Notes: generated by a model not told the origin, from the sequence alone. A stretch of 64,000 nt of DNA from Pseudorhodoferax sp047601025 (GCF_047601025.1 NZ_JASGJZ010000001.1:2108001-2172000); one strand, 5' to 3'. Counted from the stretch's first letter, positions 43,165 to 53,807 are shown. Translations and numbers: made by a program.

Positions 43165-44325
43165 ATGAACCGTTTCCTGAAAATGCTGGCGGCGCCGCTG
43201 CTGGCCGCCGCCGTTTCCCTCGCGTCCGCGCAGGCCCCGCAGGGGCCCGAAATCGCCGCCCGCGCCTACCTGCTGATGGACGTCACCGCCAACCAGGTGC
43301 TGCTGCAGAAGGATGCGGACATGCCGGTCGAGCCGGCTTCGCTGACCAAGCTGATGACGGCCTACCTGGTCTTCGACGCCGTGAAGGCCAAGAAGCTCAG
43401 CCTGACCCAGGCGCTGCCCGTCAGCGAGCGCGCCTGGAAGATGCCCGGCTCGCGCATGTTCATCGACCCCAAGATGCAGGTGCCGGTGGAGGACCTGATC
43501 AAGGGCATGATCGTGCAGTCCGGCAACGACGCGACCATGGCGCTGGCCGAGGCGGTCGGCGGCACGGCGGAGCGCTTCGTGCAGCTCATGAACGAGCAGG
43601 CCAAGGCGCTGGGCCTGCAGAACACCACGTACAAGAATCCCGAGGGCCTGACCGAGCCCGGCCACACCACGACGGCGCGCGACCTGGCCGTCCTGTCGAC
43701 CCGGCTGATGCACGACTTCCCGGAGTACGTGCACTACTACAGCATCAAGAAGTACCGCTACCAGGGCACGCCGGTCTCCAACGACACCAACCGCAACCTG
43801 CTGCTGTTCCGCGACCCGACGGTGGACGGCCTGAAGACCGGCCACACCAATGCCGCCGGCTACTGCATGATCACCACGGCCAAGCGCGACTTCCCGAACC
43901 TGACGGGCGGACGCCGGCTGCTGTCCATCGTGCTCGGCGCTTCCAGCGAGAACGCGCGTGCCAACGAATCGCAGAAGCTGCTGAACTGGGGCTACACGGC
44001 CTACGAGGCCGTGCGCCTGTTCGATGCCGGCCAGCCCGTCGCCACGCCGCCGGTCTGGAAGGGCAAGGCTGACACCCTCAAGCTCGGCCGGACCGAGCCG
44101 ATCGTCGTCGCCGTGCCGGCCGGCAGCGCCGCCCGCGTCAAGTCGGACATCGCGCGCCCGGACCCGCTGGTCGCGCCGTTCACCCAGGGCCAGGCCGTCG
44201 GCACGCTGAAGGTCGCGCTGGACGGCCAGGACCTGGTCAACGTGCCGCTGGTCGTGCTGGAGCCCGTGGAGCAGGCTGGCGTGCTCGGCCGCGCCTGGGA
44301 CGCGCTGCGGCTCTGGATCAAGTAG
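43165..44325 (+). CDS. dacC: D-alanyl-D-alanine carboxypeptidase (PBP5/6 type)
   Basis: Periplasmic, membrane-anchored enzyme trimming the terminal D-Ala of peptidoglycan stem peptides, 386 aa. A signal peptide ends near ASA-QA (residues 20-24). SxxK is Ser59-Lys62 (SLTK), SxN is Ser119-Asn121, and KTG is 224-226. A beta-sandwich domain follows from about 290, and the last 18 residues (GRAWDALRLWIK) form the amphipathic anchor. It is 56 bases downstream of the hydrolase gene. Symbol by family; dacA is an equal choice. Confidence 0.93.
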   Translation: MNRFLKMLAAPLLAAAVSLASAQAPQGPEIAARAYLLMDVTANQVLLQKDADMPVEPASLTKLMTAYLVFDAVKAKKLSLTQALPVSERAWKMPGSRMFIDPKMQVPVEDLIKGMIVQSGNDATMALAEAVGGTAERFVQLMNEQAKALGLQNTTYKNPEGLTEPGHTTTARDLAVLSTRLMHDFPEYVHYYSIKKYRYQGTPVSNDTNRNLLLFRDPTVDGLKTGHTNAAGYCMITTAKRDFPNLTGGRRLLSIVLGASSENARANESQKLLNWGYTAYEAVRLFDAGQPVATPPVWKGKADTLKLGRTEPIVVAVPAGSAARVKSDIARPDPLVAPFTQGQAVGTLKVALDGQDLVNVPLVVLEPVEQAGVLGRAWDALRLWIK

Positions 44326-44337
44326 GCGCGGCGCTTC

Positions 44338-44366
44338 TTGCCGCATCCGGCGGGCCCGGCTATACT
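44338..44366 (+). promoter_or_regulatory. Sigma-70-type promoter of the str operon
   Basis: -35 TTGCCG (44338-44343), a 17-base spacer, and -10 TATACT (44361-44366). It lies just after dacC and 107 bases before rpsL, and is among the best promoter matches in the window, as expected for ribosomal genes. Confidence 0.85.
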
Positions 44367-44472
44367 CGCGGGCTTTTCGGAAAATTCCGAGGGATTCACG
44401 TTTGCCGTTTTTACGGTTGTCGGCCATCTCGCGTTGTTGGGGCGCAGGGGTGGCCATCACAAGGAGGCTTGA

Positions 44473-44850
44473 GTGCCAACCATCAATCAGCTCGTGCGTC
44501 AGGGGCGCGAGGTCGAGACCATCAACTCGAAGAGCCCCGCGATGCAAAACTCCCCGCAGCGCCGCGGCGTCTGCACCCGGGTCTACACCACGACCCCGAA
44601 GAAGCCGAACTCGGCGCTCCGCAAGGTGGCCAAGGTCCGCCTGACCAACGGCTTCGAGGTCATTTCCTACATCGGCGGCGAAGGCCACAACCTGCAGGAG
44701 CACAGCGTGGTGCTGGTGCGCGGCGGTCGTGTCAAGGATCTGCCCGGCGTGCGCTACCACATCGTGCGCGGCTCGCTGGACCTGCAAGGCGTCAAGGATC
44801 GCAAGCAAGCGCGTTCCAAGTACGGCGCCAAGCGTCCCAAGAAGGCCTGA
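44473..44850 (+). CDS. rpsL: 30S ribosomal protein S12
   Basis: Decoding-centre protein, 125 aa. GTG start at 44473 with a perfect AAGGAGG at 44461-44467. The streptomycin-related positions are wild type: Lys43 in TPKKPNSAL and Lys88 in VKDLPGVRYH. It heads the str operon. Confidence 0.99.
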   Translation: MPTINQLVRQGREVETINSKSPAMQNSPQRRGVCTRVYTTTPKKPNSALRKVAKVRLTNGFEVISYIGGEGHNLQEHSVVLVRGGRVKDLPGVRYHIVRGSLDLQGVKDRKQARSKYGAKRPKKA

Positions 44851-45009
44851 CCGCAGGTCTGCCATTCGGTGCCCGTCGTGCGCAAGGCATGCGCGGTGGG
44901 CGTAGTGGCCCGCAGCCTGGAATGCTCCGGGCGGGTCGAGTAAGTGGGGGTCTGGATGACTCCCGCGGTCCTGGAGCCAGGGCCAACTGAAGCAACAAAG
45001 AGGTGAAAC

Positions 45010-45483
<474 letters not shown>

Positions 45484-45509
45484 TCTCCATTCTGTCGTTC
45501 TAAAGGCCT

Positions 45510-45543
45510 GGAGCCCGACCTGCCCACGAGGCGGGCGGGCTCC
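45510..45543 (+). promoter_or_regulatory. Hairpin between rpsG and fusA
   Basis: GGAGCCCG (45510-45517) pairs perfectly with CGGGCTCC (45536-45543), with extra pairing inside. No T run follows, so it is not an intrinsic terminator. It may be an RNA processing or translational control site. Confidence 0.6.
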
Positions 45544-45566
45544 GCGCCGTTCAAGGAGTTTTTTCC

Positions 45567-47669
45567 ATGGCCCGCAAAACCCCCATCGAGCGCTACCGCA
45601 ACATCGGTATCTCGGCGCACATCGACGCCGGCAAGACCACCACGACCGAGCGCATCCTGTTCTACACCGGTGTGAACCACAAGCTGGGCGAGGTGCACGA
45701 CGGGGCTGCCACCACCGACTGGATGGAGCAGGAGCAAGAGCGCGGCATCACGATCACTTCGGCGGCCGTGACCTGCTTCTGGAAGGGCATGGACCTGTCC
45801 TATCCCGAGCACCGCTTCAACATCATCGACACCCCGGGCCACGTGGACTTCACGATCGAGGTGGAGCGTTCCATGCGCGTGCTGGACGGCGCCTGCATGG
45901 TCTATTGCGCGGTGGGTGGCGTGCAGCCCCAGTCGGAAACCGTCTGGCGCCAGGCCAACAAGTACAAGGTGCCGCGCCTGGCCTTCGTGAACAAGATGGA
46001 CCGCACCGGCGCCAACTTCTTCAAGGTGCACGATCAGATGAAGCTGCGCCTGAAGGCCAATCCCGTGCCCATCGTGATCCCGATCGGCGCCGAGGACAAC
46101 TTCAAGGGCGTGGTCGACCTGCTGAAGATGAAGGCCATCATCTGGGACGAAGCTTCCCAGGGCATGAAGTTCGAGTACGCCGAGATCCCGGCGAACCTCG
46201 TGGAGACCGCCAAGGAGTGGCGCGAGAAGATGATCGAGGCCGCGGCCGAGGCCAGCGAGGAGCTGATGAACAAGTACCTCGAAGAGGGCGACCTGACCGA
46301 GGACGAGATCAAGTTGGGCCTGCGCACGCGCACGATCGCGACCGAGATCCAGCCCATGCTGTGCGGTACCGCGTTCAAGAACAAGGGCGTGCAGCGCATG
46401 CTGGACGCCGTGATCGACTACCTGCCGGCGCCGGTGGACATCCCGCCGGTGGCCGGCCTGGACGAGGACGAGCAAGAGACGACGCGCAAGGCCGATGACG
46501 GCGAGAAGTTCTCCTCGCTGGCATTCAAGCTGATGACCGACCCGTTCGTCGGCCAGTTGACCTTCGTGCGCGTGTACTCCGGCGTGCTGTCCAAGGGCGA
46601 CACCGTCTACAACCCGGTCAAGGGCAAGAAGGAGCGCATCGGCCGCATCGTGCAGATGCACGCCAACGAGCGCATCGAGGTCGACGAGATCCGTGCCGGC
46701 GACATCGCCGCCTGCGTGGGCCTGAAGGACGTGACCACGGGCGAGACCCTGTGCGATCCCGACGCCATCGTGACCCTGGAGCGCATGGTGTTCCCCGAGC
46801 CGGTGATCCGCCAGGCCGTGGAGCCCAAGACCAAGGCCGACCAGGAGAAGATGGGCATCGCGCTGCAGCGCCTGGCTTCGGAAGACCCGTCGTTCCGCGT
46901 CAACACCGACGAGGAATCGGGCCAGACCATCATCGCCGGCATGGGCGAGCTGCACTTGGAAATCATCGTCGACCGCATGAAGCGCGAATTCGGCGTGGAG
47001 GCCAACGTCGGCAAGCCGCAGGTGGCCTACCGCGAGACCGTGCGCAAGAGCGTCTCCGACGTCGAAGGCAAGTTCGTGCGCCAGTCCGGCGGCAAGGGCC
47101 AGTACGGCCACGTGGTGTTCCGCCTGGAGCCGCAGGAGCCGGGCAAGGGCTTCGAGTTCCTGGATGAGATCAAGGGCGGCGTGGTGCCGCGCGAGTACAT
47201 CCCGGCCGTGCAGAAGGGCGTGGAAGAGGCGCTGAACAACGGCGTGCTGGCCGGCTATCCGGTCGTGGACGTCAAGGTCGCGCTGACCTTCGGCTCGTAC
47301 CACGACGTGGACTCGTCCGAGCAGGCGTTCAAGATGGCCGCCATCTTCGGCTTCAAGGAAGCCGCCAAGCGCGCCAGCCCGGTCATCCTCGAGCCCATGA
47401 TGGCCGTGGAGGTCGAGACGCCCGAGGACTACGCCGGCAACGTGATGGGCGACCTGTCGTCCCGCCGCGGCATGGTGCAGGGCATGGACGACATGGTCGG
47501 CGGCGGCAAGGTCATCAAGGCCGAGGTGCCGCTGTCCGAGATGTTCGGCTACTCGACCACGCTGCGTTCGATGTCGCAGGGGCGCGCCACGTACACGATG
47601 GAGTTCAAGCACTACGCCGAAGCTCCGAAGAACGTGGCCGAGGCCATCATCGCCGCGCGCGCCAAGTAA
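45567..47669 (+). CDS. fusA: Elongation factor G
   Basis: GTPase catalysing ribosomal translocation and recycling, 700 aa. G1 AHIDAGKTT, switch I region ERGITITSA, G3 DTPGHVDF, G4 NKMDRTG. Domains II-V follow with GGVVPREYIPAVQKG in domain IV. CAAGGAG lies upstream of ATG 45567. Standard length for beta-proteobacteria. Confidence 0.99.
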   Translation: MARKTPIERYRNIGISAHIDAGKTTTTERILFYTGVNHKLGEVHDGAATTDWMEQEQERGITITSAAVTCFWKGMDLSYPEHRFNIIDTPGHVDFTIEVERSMRVLDGACMVYCAVGGVQPQSETVWRQANKYKVPRLAFVNKMDRTGANFFKVHDQMKLRLKANPVPIVIPIGAEDNFKGVVDLLKMKAIIWDEASQGMKFEYAEIPANLVETAKEWREKMIEAAAEASEELMNKYLEEGDLTEDEIKLGLRTRTIATEIQPMLCGTAFKNKGVQRMLDAVIDYLPAPVDIPPVAGLDEDEQETTRKADDGEKFSSLAFKLMTDPFVGQLTFVRVYSGVLSKGDTVYNPVKGKKERIGRIVQMHANERIEVDEIRAGDIAACVGLKDVTTGETLCDPDAIVTLERMVFPEPVIRQAVEPKTKADQEKMGIALQRLASEDPSFRVNTDEESGQTIIAGMGELHLEIIVDRMKREFGVEANVGKPQVAYRETVRKSVSDVEGKFVRQSGGKGQYGHVVFRLEPQEPGKGFEFLDEIKGGVVPREYIPAVQKGVEEALNNGVLAGYPVVDVKVALTFGSYHDVDSSEQAFKMAAIFGFKEAAKRASPVILEPMMAVEVETPEDYAGNVMGDLSSRRGMVQGMDDMVGGGKVIKAEVPLSEMFGYSTTLRSMSQGRATYTMEFKHYAEAPKNVAEAIIAARAK

Positions 47670-47677
47670 TTCGAACC

Positions 47678-47738
47678 GGTCTGCGACGGCATGCCGCCAC
47701 GTGCCCGTGCGTGGCGAACCCGCAATGCCGTGCAGACC
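47678..47738 (+). promoter_or_regulatory. Long hairpin between fusA and tuf
   Basis: Three stacked stems: GGTCTGC (47678-47684) with GCAGACC (47732-47738), CGGCA (47687-47691) with TGCCG (47726-47730), and CCACG (47697-47701) with CGTGG (47710-47714), around an 8-base loop. It starts 8 bases after the fusA stop and is followed by TAAAACG rather than a T run. It probably sets mRNA processing or differential expression of tuf. Confidence 0.7.
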
Positions 47739-47777
47739 TAAAACGCTTTCACGGGAAATGTTCTTTGGAGATTTGAC

Positions 47778-48968
<1,191 letters not shown>

Positions 48969-48979
48969 GCGGAGGCGTC

Positions 48980-49291
48980 ATGAGCAAGCAGAAGATCCGC
49001 ATCCGCCTGAAGGCCTTCGACTACAAGCTGATCGACCAGTCCGCGGCCGAGATCGTCGACACCGCCAAGCGCACCGGCGCCATCGTCAAGGGCCCCGTGC
49101 CGTTGCCCACGCGCATGAAGCGCTTCGACATCCTGCGCTCGCCGCACGTCAACAAGACCAGCCGCGACCAGTTCGAGATCCGCACGCACCAGCGCCTGAT
49201 GGACATCGTCGATCCGACCGACAAGACCGTGGACGCGCTGATGAAGCTGGACCTGCCGGCCGGCGTGGACGTCGAGATCAAGCTGCAGTAA
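48980..49291 (+). CDS. rpsJ: 30S ribosomal protein S10
   Basis: S10 (also NusE in antitermination), 103 aa, with GGAGG at 48971-48975. It begins MSKQKIRIRLKAFDY and contains GPVPLPTRMKRF. It follows tuf by only 11 bases, so str and S10 genes form one transcript up to here. Confidence 0.99.
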   Translation: MSKQKIRIRLKAFDYKLIDQSAAEIVDTAKRTGAIVKGPVPLPTRMKRFDILRSPHVNKTSRDQFEIRTHQRLMDIVDPTDKTVDALMKLDLPAGVDVEIKLQ

Positions 49292-49314
49292 AGGCAGCCT
49301 GATTTCTGGCCTGG

Positions 49315-49343
49315 CCCGAAGTTGCCGATTCGGCAGCTTCGGG
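49315..49343 (+). promoter_or_regulatory. Hairpin overlapping the rplC promoter
   Basis: CCCGAAG-t-TGCCG (49315-49327) pairs with CGGCA-g-CTTCGGG (49331-49343) around ATT, followed by CTATAATTTTT. As RNA from upstream it resembles an intrinsic terminator or attenuator; as DNA it contains the -35 and most of the spacer of the downstream promoter. Confidence 0.7.
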
Positions 49344-49350
49344 CTATAAT
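49322..49350 (+). promoter_or_regulatory. Promoter between rpsJ and rplC
   Basis: -35 TTGCCG (49322-49327), 17-base spacer, -10 TATAAT (49345-49350, perfect consensus). It is 102 bases upstream of rplC, leaving a leader of about 95 bases. It makes rplC onward partly independent of rpsJ. Confidence 0.85.
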
Positions 49351-49451
49351 TTTTGGCTCCGCCCATTTTGGGCTGGAGTTCATCAACCATCTTCCATATC
49401 CAAACGCCGCGGCCAATTGCAGTCGCGGCGGTGGAAGCTTCGGAGAAACAA

Positions 49452-50126
49452 ATGAGTCAGAGCAACTCCCTCGGGTTGCTGGGGCGCAAGGTGGGCATGA
49501 TGCGTCTGTTCACCGATGACGGCGATGCAGTGCCCGTCACGGTGGTCGATGTGTCGAACAACCGAGTGACCCAGGTCAAGACCCAAGAGGCCGACGGCTA
49601 CGTCGCCCTGCAGGTGACGTTCGGCACGCGCAAGGCCTCGCGCGTGACCAAGCCGGAAGCCGGCCACCTTGCCAAGGCGGGTGTCGAAGCCGGTGAAGTC
49701 ATCCAGGAATTCCGTGTGACGGCCGAAGCCGCCGCGAAGTACGCCGCAGGCAGCCAGCTGCCGGTCGCCGAACTCTTCGCCGCAGGCCAGAAGGTGGACG
49801 TGCAGGGCACGACCATCGGCAAGGGCTTCGCCGGCACCATCAAGCGCCACCACTTCGGCTCGCAGCGCGCGTCGCACGGCAACAGCCGTTCGCACAACGT
49901 GCCGGGCTCGATCTCCATGGCGCAGGATCCGGGCCGCGTGTTCCCGGGCAAGAAGATGTCGGGCCACCTGGGCGCCGACACCGTGACGACCCAGAACCTC
50001 GACGTGATCCGTGTCGACGAAGCGCGCCAGCTGCTGCTGCTGCGCGGTGCCTTGCCCGGCTCCAAGGGCGGCTTCGTCACCATTCGTCCGGCCGTCAAGG
50101 CCAAGGCTGAGAAGGGAGCGAACTGA
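49452..50126 (+). CDS. rplC: 50S ribosomal protein L3
   Basis: Early 23S rRNA-binding assembly protein, 224 aa, from ATG 49452 (CGGAG at 49441-49445). Contains GTTIGKGFAGTIKRHHFGSQ and MAQDPGRVFPGKKMSGH. The stop shares one base with the rplD start. Confidence 0.99.
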   Translation: MSQSNSLGLLGRKVGMMRLFTDDGDAVPVTVVDVSNNRVTQVKTQEADGYVALQVTFGTRKASRVTKPEAGHLAKAGVEAGEVIQEFRVTAEAAAKYAAGSQLPVAELFAAGQKVDVQGTTIGKGFAGTIKRHHFGSQRASHGNSRSHNVPGSISMAQDPGRVFPGKKMSGHLGADTVTTQNLDVIRVDEARQLLLLRGALPGSKGGFVTIRPAVKAKAEKGAN

Positions 50127-50749
50127 TGCAGCTCGAACTCCTGAACGACCAGGGCCAGGCCGCGTCCACGGTGGATGCGCCCGATACCGTGTTCGGTCGT
50201 GACTACAACGAAGACCTGGTGCACCAGGTGGTGGTGGCCTACCAGGCCAACGCTCGCCAAGGCACGCGCGCGCAGAAGGACCGGGAACAGGTCAAGCACT
50301 CGACCAAGAAGCCGTTCAAGCAGAAGGGCACGGGTCGCGCACGCGCCGGCATGACGTCCTCGCCGCTGTGGCGCGGGGGCGGTCGGATCTTCCCGAACAT
50401 GCCGGACGAGAACTTCACGCAGAAGATCAACAAGAAGATGTACCGCGCCGGCATGGCGTCCATCTTCTCGCAGCTGGCGCGCGAAGGCCGCCTGGCCGTG
50501 GTCGAGTCGCTGAACGTGGACACGCCCAAGACCAAGGCCCTGGCCACGCGCCTGAAGGCCATGAACCTGGCGTCCTCGGTGATGGTCATCGCCGACGAGG
50601 TCGACGAGAACCTGTACCTGGCTTCGCGCAACCTGGCCAACGTGCTGGTGGTCGAGCCGCGCTACGCCGATCCGGTGTCGCTGGTGCACTACAAGAAGGT
50701 GCTGGTGACCAAGGGCGCCATGGATAAACTCAAGGAGATGTTCGCATGA
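50126..50749 (+). CDS. rplD: 50S ribosomal protein L4
   Basis: L4, 207 aa, lining the exit tunnel; in E. coli it also represses the S10 operon. KPFKQKGTGRARAGMTSSPLWRGGG is the tunnel loop region. Starts at the last base of rplC and overlaps rplW by four bases (ATGA). Confidence 0.99.
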   Translation: MQLELLNDQGQAASTVDAPDTVFGRDYNEDLVHQVVVAYQANARQGTRAQKDREQVKHSTKKPFKQKGTGRARAGMTSSPLWRGGGRIFPNMPDENFTQKINKKMYRAGMASIFSQLAREGRLAVVESLNVDTPKTKALATRLKAMNLASSVMVIADEVDENLYLASRNLANVLVVEPRYADPVSLVHYKKVLVTKGAMDKLKEMFA

Positions 50750-51072
50750 GCTCCTCCAAGGCAACGCAACAGTTCGACGAAGGCCGCCTGATGCAGGTGC
50801 TGGTCGCGCCTGTCGTCTCCGAGAAGGCCACCATGGTCGCCGAGAAGTCCAATGCGGTCACCTTCAAGGTGCTGCAGGACGCGACCAAGCACGAAATCAA
50901 GGCGGCAGTGCAACTGCTGTTCAAGGTCGAGGTCCAGGGCGTGTCCGTGGTCAACACCAAGGGCAAGACCAAGCGCTTCGGCCGCTCCATCGGTCGCCGC
51001 GACAACGTGCGCAAGGCGTACGTGACGCTCAAGCCGGGCCAGGAGCTCCAACTGACCGGGGAGGCTGCATAA
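50746..51072 (+). CDS. rplW: 50S ribosomal protein L23
   Basis: L23, 108 aa, at the tunnel exit where SRP and trigger factor dock. VAPVVSEKATMVAEK and GKTKRFGRSIGRRDNVRKAYV are standard. The first dozen residues are a slightly long N-terminus. Confidence 0.98.
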   Translation: MSSSKATQQFDEGRLMQVLVAPVVSEKATMVAEKSNAVTFKVLQDATKHEIKAAVQLLFKVEVQGVSVVNTKGKTKRFGRSIGRRDNVRKAYVTLKPGQELQLTGEAA

Positions 51073-51073
51073 C

Positions 51074-51898
51074 ATGGCCGTCATCAAGATGAAACCGACC
51101 TCGCCGGGCCGTCGCGGCATGGTGAAGGTCTCGCGCAGCCACCTGCACAAGGGTGCCGCGCACGCGGCGCTGCTGGAGCCGCAGTTCCAGAAGTCCGGCC
51201 GCAACAACAACGGCCACATCACGGTGCGCCACAAGGGTGGCGGCCACAAGCACCACTACCGCGTGGTGGACTTCAAGCGCGACAAGGACGGCGTGCCGGC
51301 CAAGGTCGAGCGCATCGAGTACGACCCGAATCGCTCGGCCCACATCGCGCTGGTGTGCTATGCCGACGGCGAGCGCCGCTACATCATCGCCCCGCGCGGC
51401 GTGGAAGTCGGCGCGACGCTGGTCTCGGGTTCCGAGGCACCCATCCGTGCCGGTAATACGCTGCCGATCCGCAACATCCCGGTGGGTTCGACGATCCATT
51501 GCATCGAGTTGCAGCCGGGCAAGGGTGCGCAGATCGCGCGCTCGGCCGGTGCTTCGGCCACGCTGCTGGCGCGTGAGAGCGCCTACGCCCAGGTGCGCAT
51601 GCGCTCGGGCGAAGTGCGCAAGATCCACATCGAGTGCCGCGCGACCATCGGCGAGGTGGCCAACGAGGAGCACAGCCTGCGCCGCCTGGGCAAGGCTGGC
51701 GTGACGCGCTGGATGGGCATCCGCCCGACCGTGCGCGGCGTGGTGATGAACCCGATCGACCACCCGCACGGCGGTGGCGAGGGCCGCACCGGCGAAGGCC
51801 GCCACCCGGTCGACCCGTGGGGCAACCTGACCAAGGGCTACCGCACCCGCAACAACAAGCGCACCCAGGTGATGGTCGTGTCGCGCCGCAAGAAGTAA
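51074..51898 (+). CDS. rplB: 50S ribosomal protein L2
   Basis: L2, 274 aa, near the peptidyl transferase centre. MNPIDHPHGGGEGRTGEGRH carries the conserved His needed for peptide-bond formation. Starts one base after the rplW stop. Confidence 0.99.
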   Translation: MAVIKMKPTSPGRRGMVKVSRSHLHKGAAHAALLEPQFQKSGRNNNGHITVRHKGGGHKHHYRVVDFKRDKDGVPAKVERIEYDPNRSAHIALVCYADGERRYIIAPRGVEVGATLVSGSEAPIRAGNTLPIRNIPVGSTIHCIELQPGKGAQIARSAGASATLLARESAYAQVRMRSGEVRKIHIECRATIGEVANEEHSLRRLGKAGVTRWMGIRPTVRGVVMNPIDHPHGGGEGRTGEGRHPVDPWGNLTKGYRTRNNKRTQVMVVSRRKK

Positions 51899-51910
51899 CG
51901 GAGATAGCAC

Positions 51911-52189
51911 ATGACCCGCTCTCTCAAGAAGGGTCCCTTCGTGGACCATCATCTGGTGGCCAAGGCCGACAAGGCCGTCGCCACCAAGGACAAGAAGCCG
52001 ATCAAGACCTGGTCGCGCCGCTCCATGATCCTGCCCGAGTTCATCGGCCTGACGATCGCGGTGCACAACGGCAAGCAGCACGTGCCGGTCTACATCACTG
52101 ACCAGATGGTCGGCCACAAGCTGGGCGAGTTCGCGCTGACCCGTACCTTCAAGGGTCACCCCGCGGACAAGAAGGTCCAGAGGAAGTAA
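51911..52189 (+). CDS. rpsS: 30S ribosomal protein S19
   Basis: S19, 92 aa, binding 16S rRNA with S13. MTRSLKKGPFVDHHL start, KTWSRRSMILPEFIGLT and GHKLGEFALTRTFKGH. ACGGAGAT upstream. Confidence 0.99.
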   Translation: MTRSLKKGPFVDHHLVAKADKAVATKDKKPIKTWSRRSMILPEFIGLTIAVHNGKQHVPVYITDQMVGHKLGEFALTRTFKGHPADKKVQRK

Positions 52190-52192
52190 GGA

Positions 52193-52528
52193 ATGACCAT
52201 GGAAACACGTGCAGTCCTGCGGGGTGTCCGTCTGTCGGTCGACAAGGGCCGCCTGGTGGCCGACCTGATCCGCGGCAAGAAGGTGGACCAGGCGCTGAAC
52301 ACGCTGCAGTTCACGCAGAAGAAGGCCGCCGTCATCATCAAGAAGGTGCTGGAGTCCGCGATCGCGAACGCCGAGCACAACGACGGTGCCGACATCGACG
52401 AGCTGAAGGTCAAGACCATCTACGTCGAGCAAGGCGCCACGCTCAAGCGTTTCGCCGCGCGCGCCAAGGGCCGCGGCAACCGCATCAGCAAGCCCACGTG
52501 CCACGTGTACGTGACGGTCGGCAACTGA
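52193..52528 (+). CDS. rplV: 50S ribosomal protein L22
   Basis: L22, 111 aa from ATG 52193, or 109 aa from ATG 52199, where homologues usually begin (METRAVLRG). Each has a purine-rich element in range. The tunnel hairpin AAGRGNRISKPTCH (read as ARAKGRGNRISK) is intact. Confidence 0.97.
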   Translation: MTMETRAVLRGVRLSVDKGRLVADLIRGKKVDQALNTLQFTQKKAAVIIKKVLESAIANAEHNDGADIDELKVKTIYVEQGATLKRFAARAKGRGNRISKPTCHVYVTVGN

Positions 52529-52542
52529 GGGGCTGGAAAGCT

Positions 52543-53388
52543 ATGGGACAGAAAATCCATCCGACCGGCTTCCGCCTCGCGGTCAGCCGCAACTGGGCCA
52601 GCCGCTGGTATGCCAGCAACCGTGACTTCGCCGGCATGCTGGCCGAAGACATCAAGGTGCGCGACTACCTGAAGACCAAGCTGAAGAACGCCTCGGTCTC
52701 GCGCGTCTTGATCGAGCGTCCGGCCAAGAACGCCCGCATCACGATCTTCTCGGCCCGTCCGGGTGTCGTGATCGGCAAGAAGGGCGAGGACATCGAGAAC
52801 CTCAAGCGCGAACTGGCCAAGCAGCTGGGCGTGCCGGTGGCGGTCAACATCGAGGAAGTGCGCAAGCCCGAGATCGATGCCAAGCTGATCGCCGATAGCA
52901 TCACCCAGCAGCTGGAAAAGCGCATCATGTTCCGCCGCGCGATGAAGCGCGCGATGCAGAACGCGATGCGCCTGGGCGCCCAGGGCATCAAGATCATGTC
53001 CGCCGGCCGCCTGAACGGCATCGAGATCGCCCGTACCGAGTGGTACCGCGAAGGTCGCGTGCCGCTGCACACGCTGCGCGCGGACATCGACTACGGCGTG
53101 TCCGAGGCCAAGACCACCTATGGCGTCATCGGCGTCAAGGTCTGGGTCTACAAGGGCGATACGCTGGGCCGTGGCGATGTGCCGGCGGCGCAGGAGCCGC
53201 GCGCCGAAGAAGAGCGCCGCCCGCGTGGCCCGCGCCGCGATGGCCGCCCCGGCGACCGTCCCGGCCGCGGTCCGCGCCGCGATGGTGCCAATGAAACCGC
53301 AGGTGCGAATGCACCGAAATCTACCGTTCAGCGCGTCCGCAAGGTAGCCGCGCCGGCCGCTGGCGCGGCCGACGGTAAAGGAGAGTAA
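52543..53388 (+). CDS. rpsC: 30S ribosomal protein S3, with extended C-terminus
   Basis: S3, 281 aa, at the mRNA entry. The KH domain (GVVIGKKGEDIENLK) and C-terminal core (GRLNGIEIARTEW) are normal through about residue 212. The remaining 70 residues are a low-complexity tail rich in Arg, Gly, Pro and Ala (RRPRGPRRDGRPGDRP), against about 20 residues in E. coli. Tails of this kind occur in Burkholderiales; they are probably disordered and RNA-binding. Confidence 0.98.
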   Translation: MGQKIHPTGFRLAVSRNWASRWYASNRDFAGMLAEDIKVRDYLKTKLKNASVSRVLIERPAKNARITIFSARPGVVIGKKGEDIENLKRELAKQLGVPVAVNIEEVRKPEIDAKLIADSITQQLEKRIMFRRAMKRAMQNAMRLGAQGIKIMSAGRLNGIEIARTEWYREGRVPLHTLRADIDYGVSEAKTTYGVIGVKVWVYKGDTLGRGDVPAAQEPRAEEERRPRGPRRDGRPGDRPGRGPRRDGANETAGANAPKSTVQRVRKVAAPAAGAADGKGE

Positions 53389-53390
53389 TC

Positions 53391-53807
53391 ATGTTGCAAC
53401 CCGCTCGCCGCAAATACCGCAAAGAGCAGAAGGGCCGTAACACGGGCGTCGCCACGCGCGGCAACTCGGTCGCCTTTGGCGATTTCGGCCTGAAGTGCAC
53501 CGACCGCGGCCGCCTGACGGCGCGCCAGATCGAGTCGGCCCGTCGTGCCATCTCGCGCCATGTCAAGCGCGGTGGCCGCATCTGGATCCGCGTCTTCCCG
53601 GACAAGCCGATCTCGCAGAAGCCCGCCGAAGTCCGCATGGGCAACGGCAAGGGCAACCCCGAGTACTACGTGGCCGAGATCCAGCCCGGCAAGATCGTGT
53701 TCGAGATCGTCGGCGTGCCGGAAGAACTGGCGCGCGAGGCGTTCCGCCTGGCGGCTGCCAAGCTGCCGCTGCGCACGACCTTCGTGACGCGCATGATCGG
53801 CCAGTAA
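53391..53807 (+). CDS. rplP: 50S ribosomal protein L16
   Basis: L16, 138 aa, near the A-site. MLQPARRKYRKEQKGRN start and MGNGKGNPEYYVAEIQPG; the Arg of the hydroxylation motif region KPAEVRMG is present. Two bases after rpsC. Confidence 0.99.
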   Translation: MLQPARRKYRKEQKGRNTGVATRGNSVAFGDFGLKCTDRGRLTARQIESARRAISRHVKRGGRIWIRVFPDKPISQKPAEVRMGNGKGNPEYYVAEIQPGKIVFEIVGVPEELAREAFRLAAAKLPLRTTFVTRMIGQ

